Below, piece after piece: positions 21,050 through 33,040 of a DNA stretch of 64,000 nt. Under the pieces are notes generated by a model that saw only the letters and a list, made by a program, of their open reading frames with translations, had not been told where the DNA came from and ran no database searches. A program made the translations under genes and the position numbers. The DNA is from Macrocystis pyrifera (lineage: Eukaryota > Sar > Phaeophyceae > Laminariales > Laminariaceae): assembly GCA_031763025.1 (NCBI GenBank), contig JASSKH010000001.1, forward strand, positions 24,323,466 to 24,387,465, in the 5' to 3' direction. Numbering within the stretch: the first letter of the stretch is position 1; each line of letters starts with the position of its first letter.

Positions 21050-21760
21050 GCCTGCAAGGGGCAGGAGCCACCGTGTGCCTTCGGGCTAGGCCAGCGGACT
21101 CGCTTCGTGCCGTACCCCCAGCCGAGTTCGTGGGCGTTGGAAGGCACTTCGTCGGGATTGAACAACACGTGGCAGTGAGGTGCCGATACTGACAGTTGAC
21201 GCGGACAACCGGCACACACGTATCTGTCCCAGAGCCAGGGGGCAGTGAACCAACAACCACTAGTCGCTTTTTTACGTAATCTCCCGGACGCTGAGGAAGC
21301 TCGAGATTCTTCACCAAGTTGAGAGCGGGGAAGCATTCACGGCAGACAGGAACCTGCGGATGGACATCGTCCTGAAGGGAGAGGAGGTCTTTGGGACGCT
21401 CCAAACGGGAAATAGCAGCACAACTTCATCCTGTTGGGGGTAACCTGGACCACCACAGGTACACGCGCAAGGGTTCAGTACTGCCGGCGATGGATCAGCC
21501 CCCTCTAACCTCCGAGGCGCGCAAACGTCAGCACTACGTTCGTCAGGGAAACGTGCCCGTTGTCGAACGGAGCCACAAAGTTGCCACTGTAGTATTAGCT
21601 GTGGAACACTTTGGGCACCACGGAGTAGGGGTTGGTAAACGTATCCACCAGCTGGCAGCAAGCGCCGTGGGGCGGAGTGATGCAGGGTCGATGGCGAGGA
21701 AGCAGATGGTGAAGGAATGCCTGCTGCGTATCGTCTCGGTGACCAAACAGGTGGCCATTT
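21050..21760 (-). pseudogene. possible decayed coding region, family unknown
   Basis: The minus strand carries several protein-like blocks in different frames (for example LFGHRDDTQQAFLHHLLPR near 21740, GNFVAPFDNGHVSLTNVVL near 21580, and WFTAPWLWDRYVCAGCPRQL near 21240). The plus strand is also open (21391-22026), so this may only reflect GC-rich composition. No family is recognised; it may be a transposon remnant. Confidence 0.2.
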
Positions 21761-21813
21761 TTACGAAGGGTGTCGCGCTTCAAGCTCCAGCTTACGGACC
21801 GCCAGGGAGCAAG

Positions 21814-22035
21814 GAGGAGCGCGGGGGGTTTGCTCGATATCATGCATGGGGGATGGAGCACGTCGGGCTCGCCCCGACCAGGCAGACGTTGCTTGCACCG
21901 AGCTCGAAGGGCCGTGATTCGGCGAGTCGCACGAAGGGCATGAAGGGCATGAAGGGTGAGCTGCATCCTGCTACTGTAAGAGCTGTTTGTGGGGCGGACA
22001 TGTCCATGGATGACAGCTTCGACTGAATTGATTTG
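21814..22035 (-). mobile_element. SINE copy with internal deletion
   Basis: Starts CGGGGGGTTTGCTCGATATC and GCATGG, then skips most of the usual GTCGTATGACCATAGACCC part and resumes at GGAGCACGTCGGG. It continues through CACCGAGCTCGAAGGGCCGT to CTTCGACTGAATTGATTTG. A short GGGCATGAA unit is repeated near 21936-21955. Confidence 0.75.
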
Positions 22036-22043
22036 TTTTCTCG

Positions 22044-22050
22044 TGTGTGT

Positions 22051-22098
<48 letters not shown>
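22044..22098. repeat. (GT)n followed by a 30+ base poly-G run
   Basis: About eleven GT dinucleotides followed by the longest unbroken G run in the window (about 22065-22098, ended by TGACAC). Confidence 0.9.
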
Positions 22099-22099
<1 letters not shown>

Positions 22100-23383
22100 G
22101 ACACACCCGCACCGATGGCGTGGGGATGGAGCCTGGATGCGGTTTAGGGTTCAAGAGTAGAAGGTACAGAAGAATATCGTGTAGTGGGAAGGGGAGAGTA
22201 AATATACCTAAGGAGGGGAGTACTACGTTAAGCAGATAATGTATGTGCAGAAGGGAGTTCCAACATCGTGCATACCTGCGAGTCTCATTGTTTTGGTTTC
22301 CCTAAGTTTTCTTTACTCCGGGGAATGTTTATGAGTGATCAACGTTAAAGCTCATTCATGCCGCAAATTGTCGGATGGTCTACACAAAATAACATTACAA
22401 TAATAAAGGAGAAACAACACGTTATGGTATACATATACCGATACGAAAACTGAAGGAGAGGCTTGCTAAGAGGTAGGGGGGGTAGCACATTATTTTGAGA
22501 AAAAAGAAAAGAAAAAGAAAAAGAGTACCGGAGCTGCTTAACGCAATATTCTTTGAAGCTAGTTTTTTTTTTTTTAATGTTTTTTTTTCATACCCATGCC
22601 GTGTGATTTTTCATCGGCTTAAGACAACGTTTTCCTCATGGACCGTTTTTAGTACGAGTTGTGGAGCTTCTCAGGTGAGGAGCCTCCGAAAATGTCACAG
22701 GTGCATCCCTACCGTTGCAAGCATCAGGAAACAAAAAAGCGTTGGGTTTGGTCGGTTTTGCTCTAGGTTAGTCGAGCTTTGTTCTCGTTTCTCGGGAGCT
22801 GTGGAGACGGGAAGATATTGTTATTATGTGTTGTATACATCGCTTGGAAAACTTCTCGGAAACAAGCAGCAGGGGAAGATCTGGTCGTAAATAAGACCAA
22901 GTATCATGGAATTTTCAGGCTCTCTCAGCTGAGTGTTTAGGCCGCGCAATACACACACGTTTTCGACTCGGCTCGGATGTCAAAAGCACTTGAGGAAGCG
23001 GCACACTCCTGAAGATCCACCCTCTGCAGTGTTCCAAGGGCTTACTGGAGGCCGTTGTTCTCCGTTTTATCTACTACAAGTACCAGGATTCCAGTTTTTT
23101 ATTGGTGCAACCAATCAATTTTCTCCTGCGATATCTTGTGCCGTCAGAGCTAAGGAAAAACGCAATTTTCTTCTTTTGTTTGTTTTTGTTACAGATCATC
23201 AAGTCCTCGGAACTGGCAACACAAGGACCAACCGGCGAAGTGCGACTCCGACGAAGCGGATCACTACTCGATGAAACTCTTGAAAAAAAAAACGAGGGGT
23301 AGTCTACCGGCGTTTGAGATCGTCCCGCTGAGTGAAATACAGTGTTTCGGCGAAACCACTTACCAGATACCAGGTAGTTCCTG
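22099..23383. other. gene-free stretch with a diverged duplication
   Basis: No gene is recognised. About 22905-23130 resembles 23505-23725 (shared CTCTC..CAGCTGAG / AACTGAGAAG, GTTTAGGCCG, CCAATCAATTTTCTC / AGTCAATCAGTTTTCTC), a diverged direct repeat interrupted by the MITE at 23384. Confidence 0.45.
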
Positions 23384-23488
23384 TTACGGGGGACCATAGT
23401 TAACAGGACCTACGGTGCACACAAACACCCATATATTTCCATATTTTTTTCAACAATATTTGGTCCTATTTACCATGGCCCCCCGTAA
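23384..23488 (+). mobile_element. 105-bp TA-flanked MITE, copy 3
   Basis: TTACGGGGGACCATAG at the left and GGCCCCCCGTAA followed by TA at the right, with the family core in between. The left flank is TG rather than TA. Confidence 0.85.
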
Positions 23489-23743
23489 TAGAGACTACAA
23501 CAAAATCTCCCAGAATATTTTTCGGCTCGCACAACTGAGAAGTTTAGGCCGAAAAAAAACGCGTTCCGCTCTCGACCGAACAGCAGTCAAAACCACTGAT
23601 ACACCCTCGAGATCTTCTCTGCGGTGCGGGTGTTCTGCACGCTTTCGCGGGCACTCAACGCTTTTCTAGGGTCCTTGTTTTATGTAGGGCGCAGTCAATC
23701 AGTTTTCTCTCGGGAGGGTCTTGTTCGTTAGACGAGATGACAT

Positions 23744-24990
23744 CTACATTATCCAGTCCAGGGGCCAACCCATGGTCGACCATGGTAAATATCATGGTTG
23801 ATCAACGGACAACCCACGGACACCCGCCATGGATCGACCCATCGCATCGTTCATGGATAAGCCCATGGTGTATAATCCCATGGAAGAACCCACGGACACC
23901 CGTAATGGGGCGACCCGTCATGGCATAATTTATGGATGGCGTATCCCATGGAACAATCCACGGGCGCTCGCCACCCATCACGGCTTAGTTCATGGATACA
24001 CCCATGGGGTATGGCACGGTTAATCGCGGTGCACCGTGCGTCATGGTTAACCCCACGGATCGACCCATCGTCGATGCCATGGCTTCACCATGAGACACGC
24101 CACGGCATCCTCCATGGTTAGGTTCAGGGTTAGATTTAGGGTTAGAGTCAGGGTTACGGTCAGATTTTGGGTTGGGGGGTTAAGGTTTAGCCATGGTTTC
24201 TCCATGGAAGACTCCATGGGTCGCACCACGTATCAAACTAGTATCCGTGGACTACACAATGGTATACAAACACCATCGTGGGTAAACACATGCATAATAC
24301 CTTGTGTATACCTGCATCCATGGGGTGCACCATGGATGTTTGCATGCCGCGGGCTACCCCAAGGTGTAGCGCATGGAAAATCATCTTGGTTTATGCGATG
24401 ACGTCATGACATCTTCTACGTTGTTGTGCGGCGGATGGTCATGGGGAGTCCCATAAACTCTCCCATTGAGTATATATATGCTATCAATGGTACATGGTAC
24501 ATGTCATGGGGCACGATCGACCATGGACACTCTACCTGGCGTGTCCATGGAACAATCCATGGGGTCGTCGATGTGGCGTCCCATGAACGTATCGTAGCAT
24601 ATATCATGGCATACTCCACGGACGGTTTCGTTTCCCGTAAAGTGCCACGGTGCATGAATCATGGAGCTAACCATGGTAAATTCCATGGGATTTTCCATGG
24701 AACGTGCCATGGATGACGGTGGAAGCCTTTCTTATGTGGGTCCGCCCACATGGACGAAGTGTCCGCGCTGGCATTGTTGGGCATCATGGAATAAACCATG
24801 AGTACATCGTGGCGTGCTACATGGTGCACCACGTACTATACTGTAGACGGGTCACGTCGATGTAAAAGCCATGGAATGTACCACATGGCACACACCATGG
24901 ACGCATGGTCTGTGCCATGGTGCATGCCATGGTGCACGTTTTGTCCATGGATTGCACCATGGTGTATATGCCCTCGTTGGCCCATGGACG
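23744..24990. repeat. CCATGG-rich degenerate palindromic tract
   Basis: Roughly 28 CCATGG hexamers, plus many CATGG/CCATG variants, lie within 1.25 kb (chance expectation well under one). Spacing is irregular, about 10-70 bp. Because CCATGG is its own complement the tract looks alike on both strands. Open frames here are by-products. A telomere-like block is enclosed at 24117-24190. Confidence 0.8.
24117..24190. repeat. interstitial telomere-like repeats
   Basis: Six-base periodic units: GGTTAG, GTTCAG, GGTTAG, ATTTAG, GGTTAG, AGTCAG, GGTTAC, GGTCAG. They are degenerate and interstitial, surrounded by the CCATGG tract. Confidence 0.75.
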
Positions 24991-25702
24991 GACCCATTGG
25001 TTTGTGTAACTGATGCTGTAGAAAACACCCATCATAATTGGGGCAGAAATAAAAAATATTTTTCCCGTGATTTTTTTTAATATAAGCAATCATTTTGTTG
25101 CATATAGCTTTCGAATTGCGTTGGGTATTATCCTTTTCGCAAGCCACGGGCCCTGTCTGTTCGCGTGTTCTACCAGTCTGCCAGCACCGTTCCGTGCGGC
25201 ACCCACTTGGTACTCCCACAAGCGCGATCAACAAATAGCGCCAGCTGCTGCTGCTGTCGAAGTGAGACACCTACTACTGATGCGTATACCCAGCCGAAGA
25301 AAATATATGAACCATAACAACACCTAATTCTATCTATCACAACACAATCTGGAGATTATTATCGTATCGGTTCCCGATCCCTAATAATAATAGTAATAAT
25401 ACTCGTAATATTTTACCTTTTACCTTTTCTCAGAACTGGCAACATGTCGACAAACAGTCAAACTACTGTACATCTATCCATATCCTAAAAAGAAAATTAT
25501 GTGGGGAATGGGAATTTGGAAACGACTGGCAGAGAAGTGTACGAGGGATACTACCGATTTACCGAAGGGTATTTGGTTTATATAGGAACGGCATCTACGC
25601 TATTTTGTCAGAAGGCAAGCATAAAATAAATAAACAATAATATCCTAAAATAATACTCGTGAACGGTTCTGTCTGGAGAAACGGAAAATTACGGAGGTCC
25701 CC
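24991..25702. other. gene-free AT-rich stretch, nothing recognised
   Basis: No repeat family, RNA or coding signal identified. Confidence 0.4.
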
Positions 25703-26008
25703 TAGCAATCTGGGAGAAGGGATCTTTAGGTTGGTAGGCTGTTCAGGTGTTTTGGTCCCTGTTGGGATTGAGGTACGGACGGAGACCCAACCCAACCCAT
25801 GACTCTAACCCTAACCCGAACCCGAACCCGAACCCTGACCCCAAACCGCAGCCAAAACGGGCCAAAACTGGCCATAAACGCGGCTGCGCCGCGTTTGCAT
25901 CGAACCAGGAAATTTCTCAATTGCAGACGACGATTCCGAAGTGCAGACCGCGCTACGCAATTTTCAAGTCAAAAACCCCCCGTAAAGATCCCTTCTCCCA
26001 GATTGCTA
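25703..26008. mobile_element. foldback block enclosing telomere-like repeats
   Basis: Perfect 26-bp inverted ends (25703-25728 and 25983-26008; outer word TAGCAATCTGGGAGAAGGG) enclose about 255 bp. That interior includes CCCTAACCCGAACCCGAACC (25785-25847), a C-rich telomere-like array. No target duplication is seen. It could be a small foldback transposon or a repair product. Confidence 0.55.
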
Positions 26009-27577
26009 AACCTACTCTCGCCGTAAATTGTATTGTACATAAACCACAGATAAGATAATTGTCAAGATAGAGAAGGGTGATCGAGAAGAATTTTGGCTGA
26101 AACCAAATCGATTGGGTTTCTTGTGATTTGTTTCCTGTATGGAAATAACCCCAACCCACGAAACCTCATTCATACCAGGTAGGATCTTCCCACGTACGGT
26201 TGTGGTAAAAGGTGGACGGAATATCATCATTCTTGAGGTTGGGTTAACTCTTAGGAAGGTTGAATGCGCTGGGGTCATTTTTCAACAGGAAACAGACCAC
26301 TACAAGAAAACCAACCAAAGTGGTTCTCACCAAAAAGTTCTTCCCAAACTCCCTACAAAGAGAGTGTTACGTTAATCTCATCAACCACACACATGCGACG
26401 TGCATAAAAAAAGCAGTACATACATACATCAGTATGGGTCCTCTCGTAAAAAAGCACAAGTTCAAGAAGAAACCTACCGCCTAGATTTTTTTTTAAATGT
26501 TGAGAAAGTATATAGCCTACGGCAGCAGGCCCTACCTCGCTGTCTATAGGAAAATGGTAAGAAATCTCCCCCGTTCTCGCTACGAAGTCGGCGAGAATTG
26601 AGGGATCTATACTACCACTATTGATAACCTAATAGTATACTGCGGGATTTCAGGTTTCTCACGAGAGGGCCTGTGCGAGTGTTTTCACCCATACTACCGC
26701 TAAGCAGCTAAAATGCTGTATAGCACGCGCAACACACCGACCGGACGAATCTAAAAAAAAAACGTTTTTTTCTCGACAACGGAAGAGAGAGATGGCGAAA
26801 TAACCGCCGAGCTCCCCGTCTTCCCATGTGGAATAATCCCGACGCGATATTTCCAAAGCCACACCAGTTTTTCGCTGCGTGTGTATGTCTTAACAGCATG
26901 TTTCGGAGAAAATCGACCCTGAAATTCGTCCTATTAAGGCGTGTGTGTCAGTTTTCGTGTTGTACGGCAGTTGAGTCGGACTCTATGTAATTTGCCGTAC
27001 ATGAAGGACAAGAAAAGATAAATATACATACCAGGTGCGAGAGTACATACCGGTACCTGGTGTACGGTAACACATTTCAATAGGTCAAGAGAGGGGCGGG
27101 GGTCATGTTCAAATCTTCGATTTTCGAATTATCAAGTTTTGCACGGACGACGGGCTTGCTTGCTTGCAGCTTGCAGGAAATCTCGGTGGGACCCGCCAGC
27201 AAGGCCAGACCCCACCTCAGTACGAGACGGAAAACTCGCGGAAACGTGCTGCACGTCGTTGAAAGTCTTCTTGGAATAGCGCGTATCGTTATCTCGTGTT
27301 TTGGATCTCCCGACAGGCCGCCCAACACAAGGGTAGACGGCGTGTACCAGGGTAGCTTTTTCACGCACCGTGGCACATCAAAATCGTCTCCATATATATA
27401 CTGCACATACATATACAAGCCGAAGCGGCAGCAGCAGCAAGCAGCAAAAAAAGAAGGTATACTATAATACTTGTATCTCAACCGACTTTTACTTACTACC
27501 TCACCAAGCCACACGGGGTACAAGAATAAGTGCCGATATTTGTACAGCAGTACACACTGCATATACTGTCTATAATA
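26009..27577. other. gene-free stretch upstream of a probable first exon
   Basis: No domains or repeat families are recognised. The final ~100 bases hold no convincing TATA box at a fixed distance, so no promoter is called. Confidence 0.4.
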
Positions 27578-27750
27578 ATGCCGGGAGGAGTGAAGGAAGG
27601 GGGCGTTGGGGTGGAAGCTACTAAGAAGGCGGAGACGACGGCGGCGGCAGCGGAGCGGCTTCTGAAAAGCGACGACGAGCTGCTGATCAAGCACTACCCG
27701 CGCTACTTCTACGACAAGAAGGAGAAGATATTCCCCGTAGATCTCAACAA
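27578..27750 (+). CDS. first exon of a Vps62-like gene
   Basis: ATG at 27578 opens 57 codons plus two bases, ending at a GTGAGT donor (27751). After a low-complexity start (Gly/Val, then Ala/Thr/Glu), the end reads LLKSDDELLIKHYPRYFYD, then KKEKIFPVDLN. An N-terminal block with a tyrosine-proline pair followed by a charged stretch and a FPVDL-like end resembles the start of Vps62/DUF946-like proteins (consensus idea: YAP.lY.h..E.yfP). The phase (2) fits the exon at 31544 exactly, giving continuous sense across the junction. The exons at 41556 and 42870, on the same strand, carry the middle and end of the same family, so this may be their first exon. The coding nature is likely; membership of one gene is inference. 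Confidence 0.6.
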
Positions 27751-28222
27751 GTGAGTGTATATCATCCTACTGTTCTACCAGCGGGTACAGCAACAGGACA
27801 CCTACTACCACCGCAAGTATCATACTCAAAAACGAACCAGGCTGACAGGAAAATAAGAAATTCGGGACTCATTTTATTACGCTGAAAATATACTATTAAT
27901 ACAGCAGTATTGCCGTACACACCTGGTACCTGGTATTAATAGCAATAGTGCAGTACTATTCCGTACTTGTTTGTTTTCTCTCACATCGAGACGCACTTTA
28001 GTTACAGCCTCTGTGTATGTGACCACAGGCAGGATTTCAGGGAAGTTAGCTAATGGCAGAACACCATCGTCAATAATCAGTGTATGATACGAGTAAAACG
28101 CACCCATTATTCTCAAATAAGAAATCCAGCCCGGAACGGCTTATCGGCTTCTTACCATAGGATTTCCTGCGCCTGTATATATGTACATAGCATGCCGCCA
28201 CCGTGACCATGCTAGTATAGCT

Positions 28223-28292
28223 GGCGGTGGCGGCGGTGGCAGCGGCGATTGTGGTAGTGGTAGTGGCGGTGGTGGCGGTGGTGGTGGTAGTA
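28223..28292. repeat. GGT/GGC trinucleotide repeat
   Basis: GGTGGCGGCGGTGGCAGCGG and following (GTGGT)n-like units. A second GGT run is at 28466-28505. Both lie in the putative first intron. Confidence 0.85.
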
Positions 28293-28738
28293 AAGCCGTT
28301 GGCAGTGTGTATGTACAGCAGTATAACAACTACCAGTATATCTTGGTGTGCTCAGATGCGGCGTAAACAAACAGCAAACAAGCGCAGAGTTTTCTGGACG
28401 ATGCTCGAGATATTCGACGCCCCAAACCGTTGCAGCAAACTGTATATGATCATGCTGGAGGCTAGCGGCGGTGGTAGCGGTGGTGGTGGTGGTGGTGGTG
28501 GTGGTGATTGTACAAGCTTTTGGCTGGCTGTGTGAGTGTTGCCTCGCTCGGCTCTGATGACGTGATCGTCATCATCACGTTGCAGATGCGGCGTAACCAG
28601 CACGGAAAGGTTGGTTTTGTGGTTTTATCTTTCGAATTGGGTTGTTGTTATTCTTTTTCTCTGAGACGTGGGAGGGAGTTTTCCATTGTTCGGCATGAAA
28701 CCGACGTCACTGACGGTTTTCCATGTTCATACCGACAC

Positions 28739-28832
28739 CCTGTTACTCCGTGTAACAGCCCTGTTACTCCGTGTAACAGCCTCTATTACTCCATGTAATA
28801 GTTCTCTCTATTACTCCATGTAATAGTCCTAT
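28739..28832. repeat. tandem short hairpins (GTTACTCCGTGTAAC type)
   Basis: Two copies of TGTTACTCCGTGTAACA are followed by two of TATTACTCCATGTAATA, each able to pair its ends (TGTTAC with GTAACA, TATTAC with GTAATA), then a half unit. In the later pair two positions change on opposite arms together, so the stem is kept. Confidence 0.7.
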
Positions 28833-31543
28833 TACTCCCTCCCTTGGGCCCCCTCGACTGGGGCCTACTGTGAGGTCTCGGACGACCGAGTACCCCAAAT
28901 GGTCTTCGACCATTCCAACTCCTGACAGTATTCAGATTAACAGAATGTTGTTACTTCGTAGCAACTCCTTTCCTCCACCTTCGAAAGAAAAGGGGTGGGT
29001 GGGCGGGAGAAACTACGGAAATTCTGGTAGATTGACCTTCAATTTTTCAGGAAGGCTTTGCTCTTTATCACGTAATTCACTGGTCAGCTGAGGTCGCGCG
29101 CTTCCCGTTTGAGATTGCTGTGCTTGTCGAACTGTATGGGAATGATCTCGTGTGCGAGCCCTCTTCTTGTTCACCAGGTATCTAAATATTGGACTCATGT
29201 CAATTACATCGTATTTTTCCGACATCCGCTTAAACTGCTCACGCTTAGTTTCGTTTCGGCTAGTCCCTGACCTCCTCAGGGATACACGTAAAGTATGCGT
29301 TGGTTTTTTCGCTCATCAATCATAGAATATTTCAACCTCTAAATTCGCAATTCGCCCGTTCACAACAAAACACGGATTGTTTCTCGATCTGTTCCAGAGT
29401 CTCCTCACAAGCCTTCCCTTTGTCCATCTGCATCTTTCCTCACATGTATGCTGCTGTGTACCTGGTACGTCGTATACATACAATAGACGAGGTATCCTAC
29501 GTCTGCTGTGTAGATGGTGGGCTGCGTGCCCGCAGCAATGCGTGTGGTTCTCGCCAGCGATGCACTAAACACACAGCAAGCGGCACAGGCAGCAGCAGGC
29601 ATCACAGCGGCACGTGCGTGTGGCGTTCGTGCGCGAAGCTCGCGTCGTGCCGCCTCGCCGGGGGAGAAGGCGTCTATTTCTTACTATTAATACGTCGTGT
29701 TATCCAAAGAACAGCTATTAATAGCAGCTGCTGCATGCAGCAGTAACTTTCTTTTCGTGTCATCAGTATTACGTATTATAGTACTGTATTATAATTATCA
29801 ATAATAGTAGTAGTACTGCAAGTTGTAGAAAAGAAAACAAAAAAAAAAACGACATGGATGATAATAAACGCGTAATAATGATTCGGACGTGCTTGCGAAA
29901 ACACCAACTTGGAAAATTCTCCACCACCAGGAGGAAGTTGGCAGTTTTTCTATAGCAAGCATCTTGCCATGTGGTGGGTCGGGGTTCAGGATCGGGTCAA
30001 ACCAAGCACAGAGTAATGCTACTCGTATTGCACGAGTATACATGGCTGCGATCGGAACGATCTCACAGACGTGCGAGGAGCCTGGAGTGTTTCTTCAGTG
30101 TGTGCTCGAGCAAAAACGGCGCCGACTGGTCCCCGCGCACGACACATTTCAGGCTCTGCCTTGGGAGCGTTCTGAATCAGTGTGGGCGAGTTCACACACA
30201 CACATTCTGAATCAGCGTGGGCGAGTTCACACACACATATATATACGTATATTTATTATTATATATATATATATATACAAGGCGCTTCGCTCCGCGGACG
30301 GCCTACGCCTACGTACGCCGCCCGCTACGCTCGCTCCGGAAGGAAAAGTATCTCAATTTATGCGAAGCGGACAGAGACCCATGATGATGGCATAACTGTT
30401 GTTACACTTAGTTTTTTTTCATGATTATTGATTGTTGTATAGTAGTAAGTTGCAAACTGGCGACTTTTTTTGAGAATGCCAAGAGTCCCGCCGCGCCACA
30501 CAGACAGGTGGCCACTTGGGTATACGTTGCGGGACGTTGTGGCGAAATCACAACAACCTTAGCACGTTGCGGCGACAGGAAAAACGTATACCGAGTCACC
30601 CCACGGTAGGGGTTGCACTTTGTGGGCGAAACATTTCTGACCAATTGAGTTCCTTAAGTGAGGAGCTGCCAGTTAAAAAGAAAAAAAATACTCGTATATT
30701 CGTTTTAGGACTAGCGCATACAAGTGCCGGTCGGATGGCCCGAGCGAATTTCTTCCAAGTATTGTATCGGGTGAGATATTGAGTTCCTAATGTGAGGGGC
30801 TCAGGAACGTCGGGTGCACCCCTACTGTGGGATGGCTCTAAAACCGCAACGTTTGCTTAACGTACCAGATGCACCTCGATTGTGAGGCGTCCTGTCTGTC
30901 GTGAAGTTTGAATAACGTGAGGCGGTGTCGTTAGGTTTATTTGTGGATGTTCTTGCAACGATTGCTTGAGTTTTTTTTTCTCCAACAGAGCAAGTATGAC
31001 ACATTTTGCGATTAATTTCACCAGTATACCGTATGTATGTGTTGTTATATACCATATATTGACGAAATAAATATAAAAGTGGAATATTGAACGGAGGAAA
31101 TCTGGGGGTTGTTGTGGAGGGGTACTGAATCGTTGGCATGTTTGAGAAGAAGTAAGTGATGGGGAAGAGGGGCATGAAGTTGACAACGAACGGGTGCGAA
31201 TAATACCAGGTATCTGCAATGATGTTTGCATCGTACAAGAGGCGAGTTTGTGTCGATCGCATTTTTTAATCAAAATATTTCTATTTTTTTTCTGGCAAAT
31301 TTTCGTTTATTGCAGAATAGTCTAGACGCGGAATTCATGAAAATGGTATGAAAATAGTACGAGACGCGTTCTTCTTCCCCGAACGTGGCATGTGCCGAAG
31401 TTTCACATGTTTTGCTTAATTTTAACGTACGTTTTGGGTGGTTTTTGATTTTAGAGCATGTATGTGTTCGCATATGGTGTCAGTTTTGTGCAGTGTTTTT
31501 TTTTTTTTTTTTTTTTTTTTTATCCATCACTTTTACTTCCCAG
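28833..31543. other. putative first intron, no further gene seen
   Basis: No protein domain is recognised on either strand. The stretch contains GTA-rich microsatellite-like sequence, a TA repeat at about 30237-30279 and two diverged related blocks near 30640-30700 and 30775-30860. Confidence 0.4.
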
Positions 31544-31620
31544 CCCACTCGTAGGAGGTTTTACCCTCGACGATCTTCTGGACAAGCCGTGGTCACAGGT
31601 GTCGTCCCTTCTCCCCCCCG
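31544..31620 (+). CDS. second exon of a Vps62-like gene
   Basis: A long T run and TTTTACTTCCCAG form a strong acceptor at 31543, and a GTACGT donor follows at 31621. The 77-bp exon reads PLVGGFTLDDLLDKPWSQVS, then SLLPP, in the one frame that continues from the exon at 27750 (split AAC codon), and it ends in phase 1. The reading frame, splice signals and phase agreement together support it. The next exon was not found with confidence. Confidence 0.5.
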
Positions 31621-31756
31621 GTACGTGCCTTTATTTTTGTCGCGCATAGGGTTCAGCATTCCCACTGCTCGTCGATTTTCATCGAATGTAGCCAACTCAC
31701 GCTTTCGCGCTTTCCGCTTATCAATTTTTTATGCAAGAAGAAGTCCCTATGAGCAT

Positions 31757-31836
31757 GCACTCGGTGGGACTTGAACCCACGAAATTGATCTTGACAGGCA
31801 CGCGGACCACCTACCAAGCCACCGGGGACGCCGTGC
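31757..31836 (-). ncRNA. tRNA-like sequence (pseudo-tRNA or tRNA-derived SINE head)
   Basis: The minus strand has a T-arm GTGGG-TTCAAGT-CCCAC with a B box GGTTCAAGTCC (31767-31777) and an A-box-like TGGCTTGGTAGG (31810-31821). Only four acceptor pairs form (GCAC with GTGC) and no convincing anticodon arm folds, so a working tRNA is unlikely. The boxes could still form a polymerase III promoter. Confidence 0.55.
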
Positions 31837-33036
31837 AACACAGCGAGTGATACCGGAAAAGGTATATATACGTGCAGGAAAAAACAACACACTGTGACCA
31901 TACAACAAAACGTGAGTTGGTGTTGTTGTGGGCGTATGTATGTATGTGCACTGCACCATGTTGTCTTCTCCAATTTTGTTAATACTTTTTTTCGTGTACA
32001 TACATATATTTTTTCCCCGATTACTCCAAATTTTGTTATTATTTCGTGGTTCCTTTTTTTTTCCAGATTTCATGATTTTGCTTTGTTGTCGTTTTTCATT
32101 TTGTGGTTTGTTTCTCAATTCGATTTCGATGTTTGTTGTGCTGTCAAATACTGCAGCCGTAAGGGTCCATCTTGTCGAGGACTTTTGGTTCTTTCAATTT
32201 GATTTGATTTTTTTCCTAATTTAATTTGCATCTGATTGGCCAAAGAGTGAATGACCAGGCAGGATTCGAAGGGGCAAATTAGAAAAAAATAAGTTGAGTG
32301 AAAAGTCTTTGGGACTTTTTTCGTGTGATTTTTTATTTCAATTTCGAATTTGGGAGTCGATCAGCCTTGATGTAGCATGTTCATGGTGGGTCAACACCCC
32401 CGGTGGAGTCTGGGGTGATTCTTGGCCGCTTCGGTGACCACCGTCGAGGCGATAAAAAGCGGACCTCAACGACCGGCAACCGGAGCAATAGCCGCGCCCA
32501 CCGCCACAGACCATAGCACATCGTACCCCGGTGGTGGCGCCTCAAAAGAAATACGGCGGCCGAAAGCCCAATTTTTCGGCCTGCTCGATCGACCAACCAT
32601 CACGAAAACCGAGCAAACGGGCAAAAAAACAGAGGATACGCTCGAGACCTCGATAGCTGCATCACCGTTGCTGTTCCGCACGTGGCGCTTGAGGGCTCCC
32701 TCCGCCCACCCAAGACACCCTGAGAGTGATAGCTTCCTGTCCTGCGCCACCAAAAAGAAAAAAAAAAAAAGCTGGCGGTGGCGCACGCGACAACGCAAAC
32801 CTTCGCTCTCGTCTACGATCGTCGCTTTTTGTCGACTGGGCATTGTGTGACGCGGTGAGTTATTCCAGGTTGTTTCGAATTCCTTTTTGTTTGACAATGA
32901 ATGCGCCGTTTCCCGATAGGATACAAACAAGTTTTTTTTTCGAAACCAAATTAAAATTCGTTGAAATTGAAACTATATTTCCAAACAACGAAATTTACCG
33001 TTCCCCGTAAAGATGGGCTCTAACAAATATCACAGC
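31837..33036. other. gene-free stretch
   Basis: AT-rich on the left, with a GC-richer block at 32400-32830 that is open on both strands but has no recognisable domain. Confidence 0.35.
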
Positions 33037-33040
33037 ACTT

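Noticed and set aside
20601-21404. 267-codon minus-strand frame
   Set aside because: Its C-terminal third runs through a SINE copy and the rest has no recognisable domain; only a low-confidence remnant is listed.
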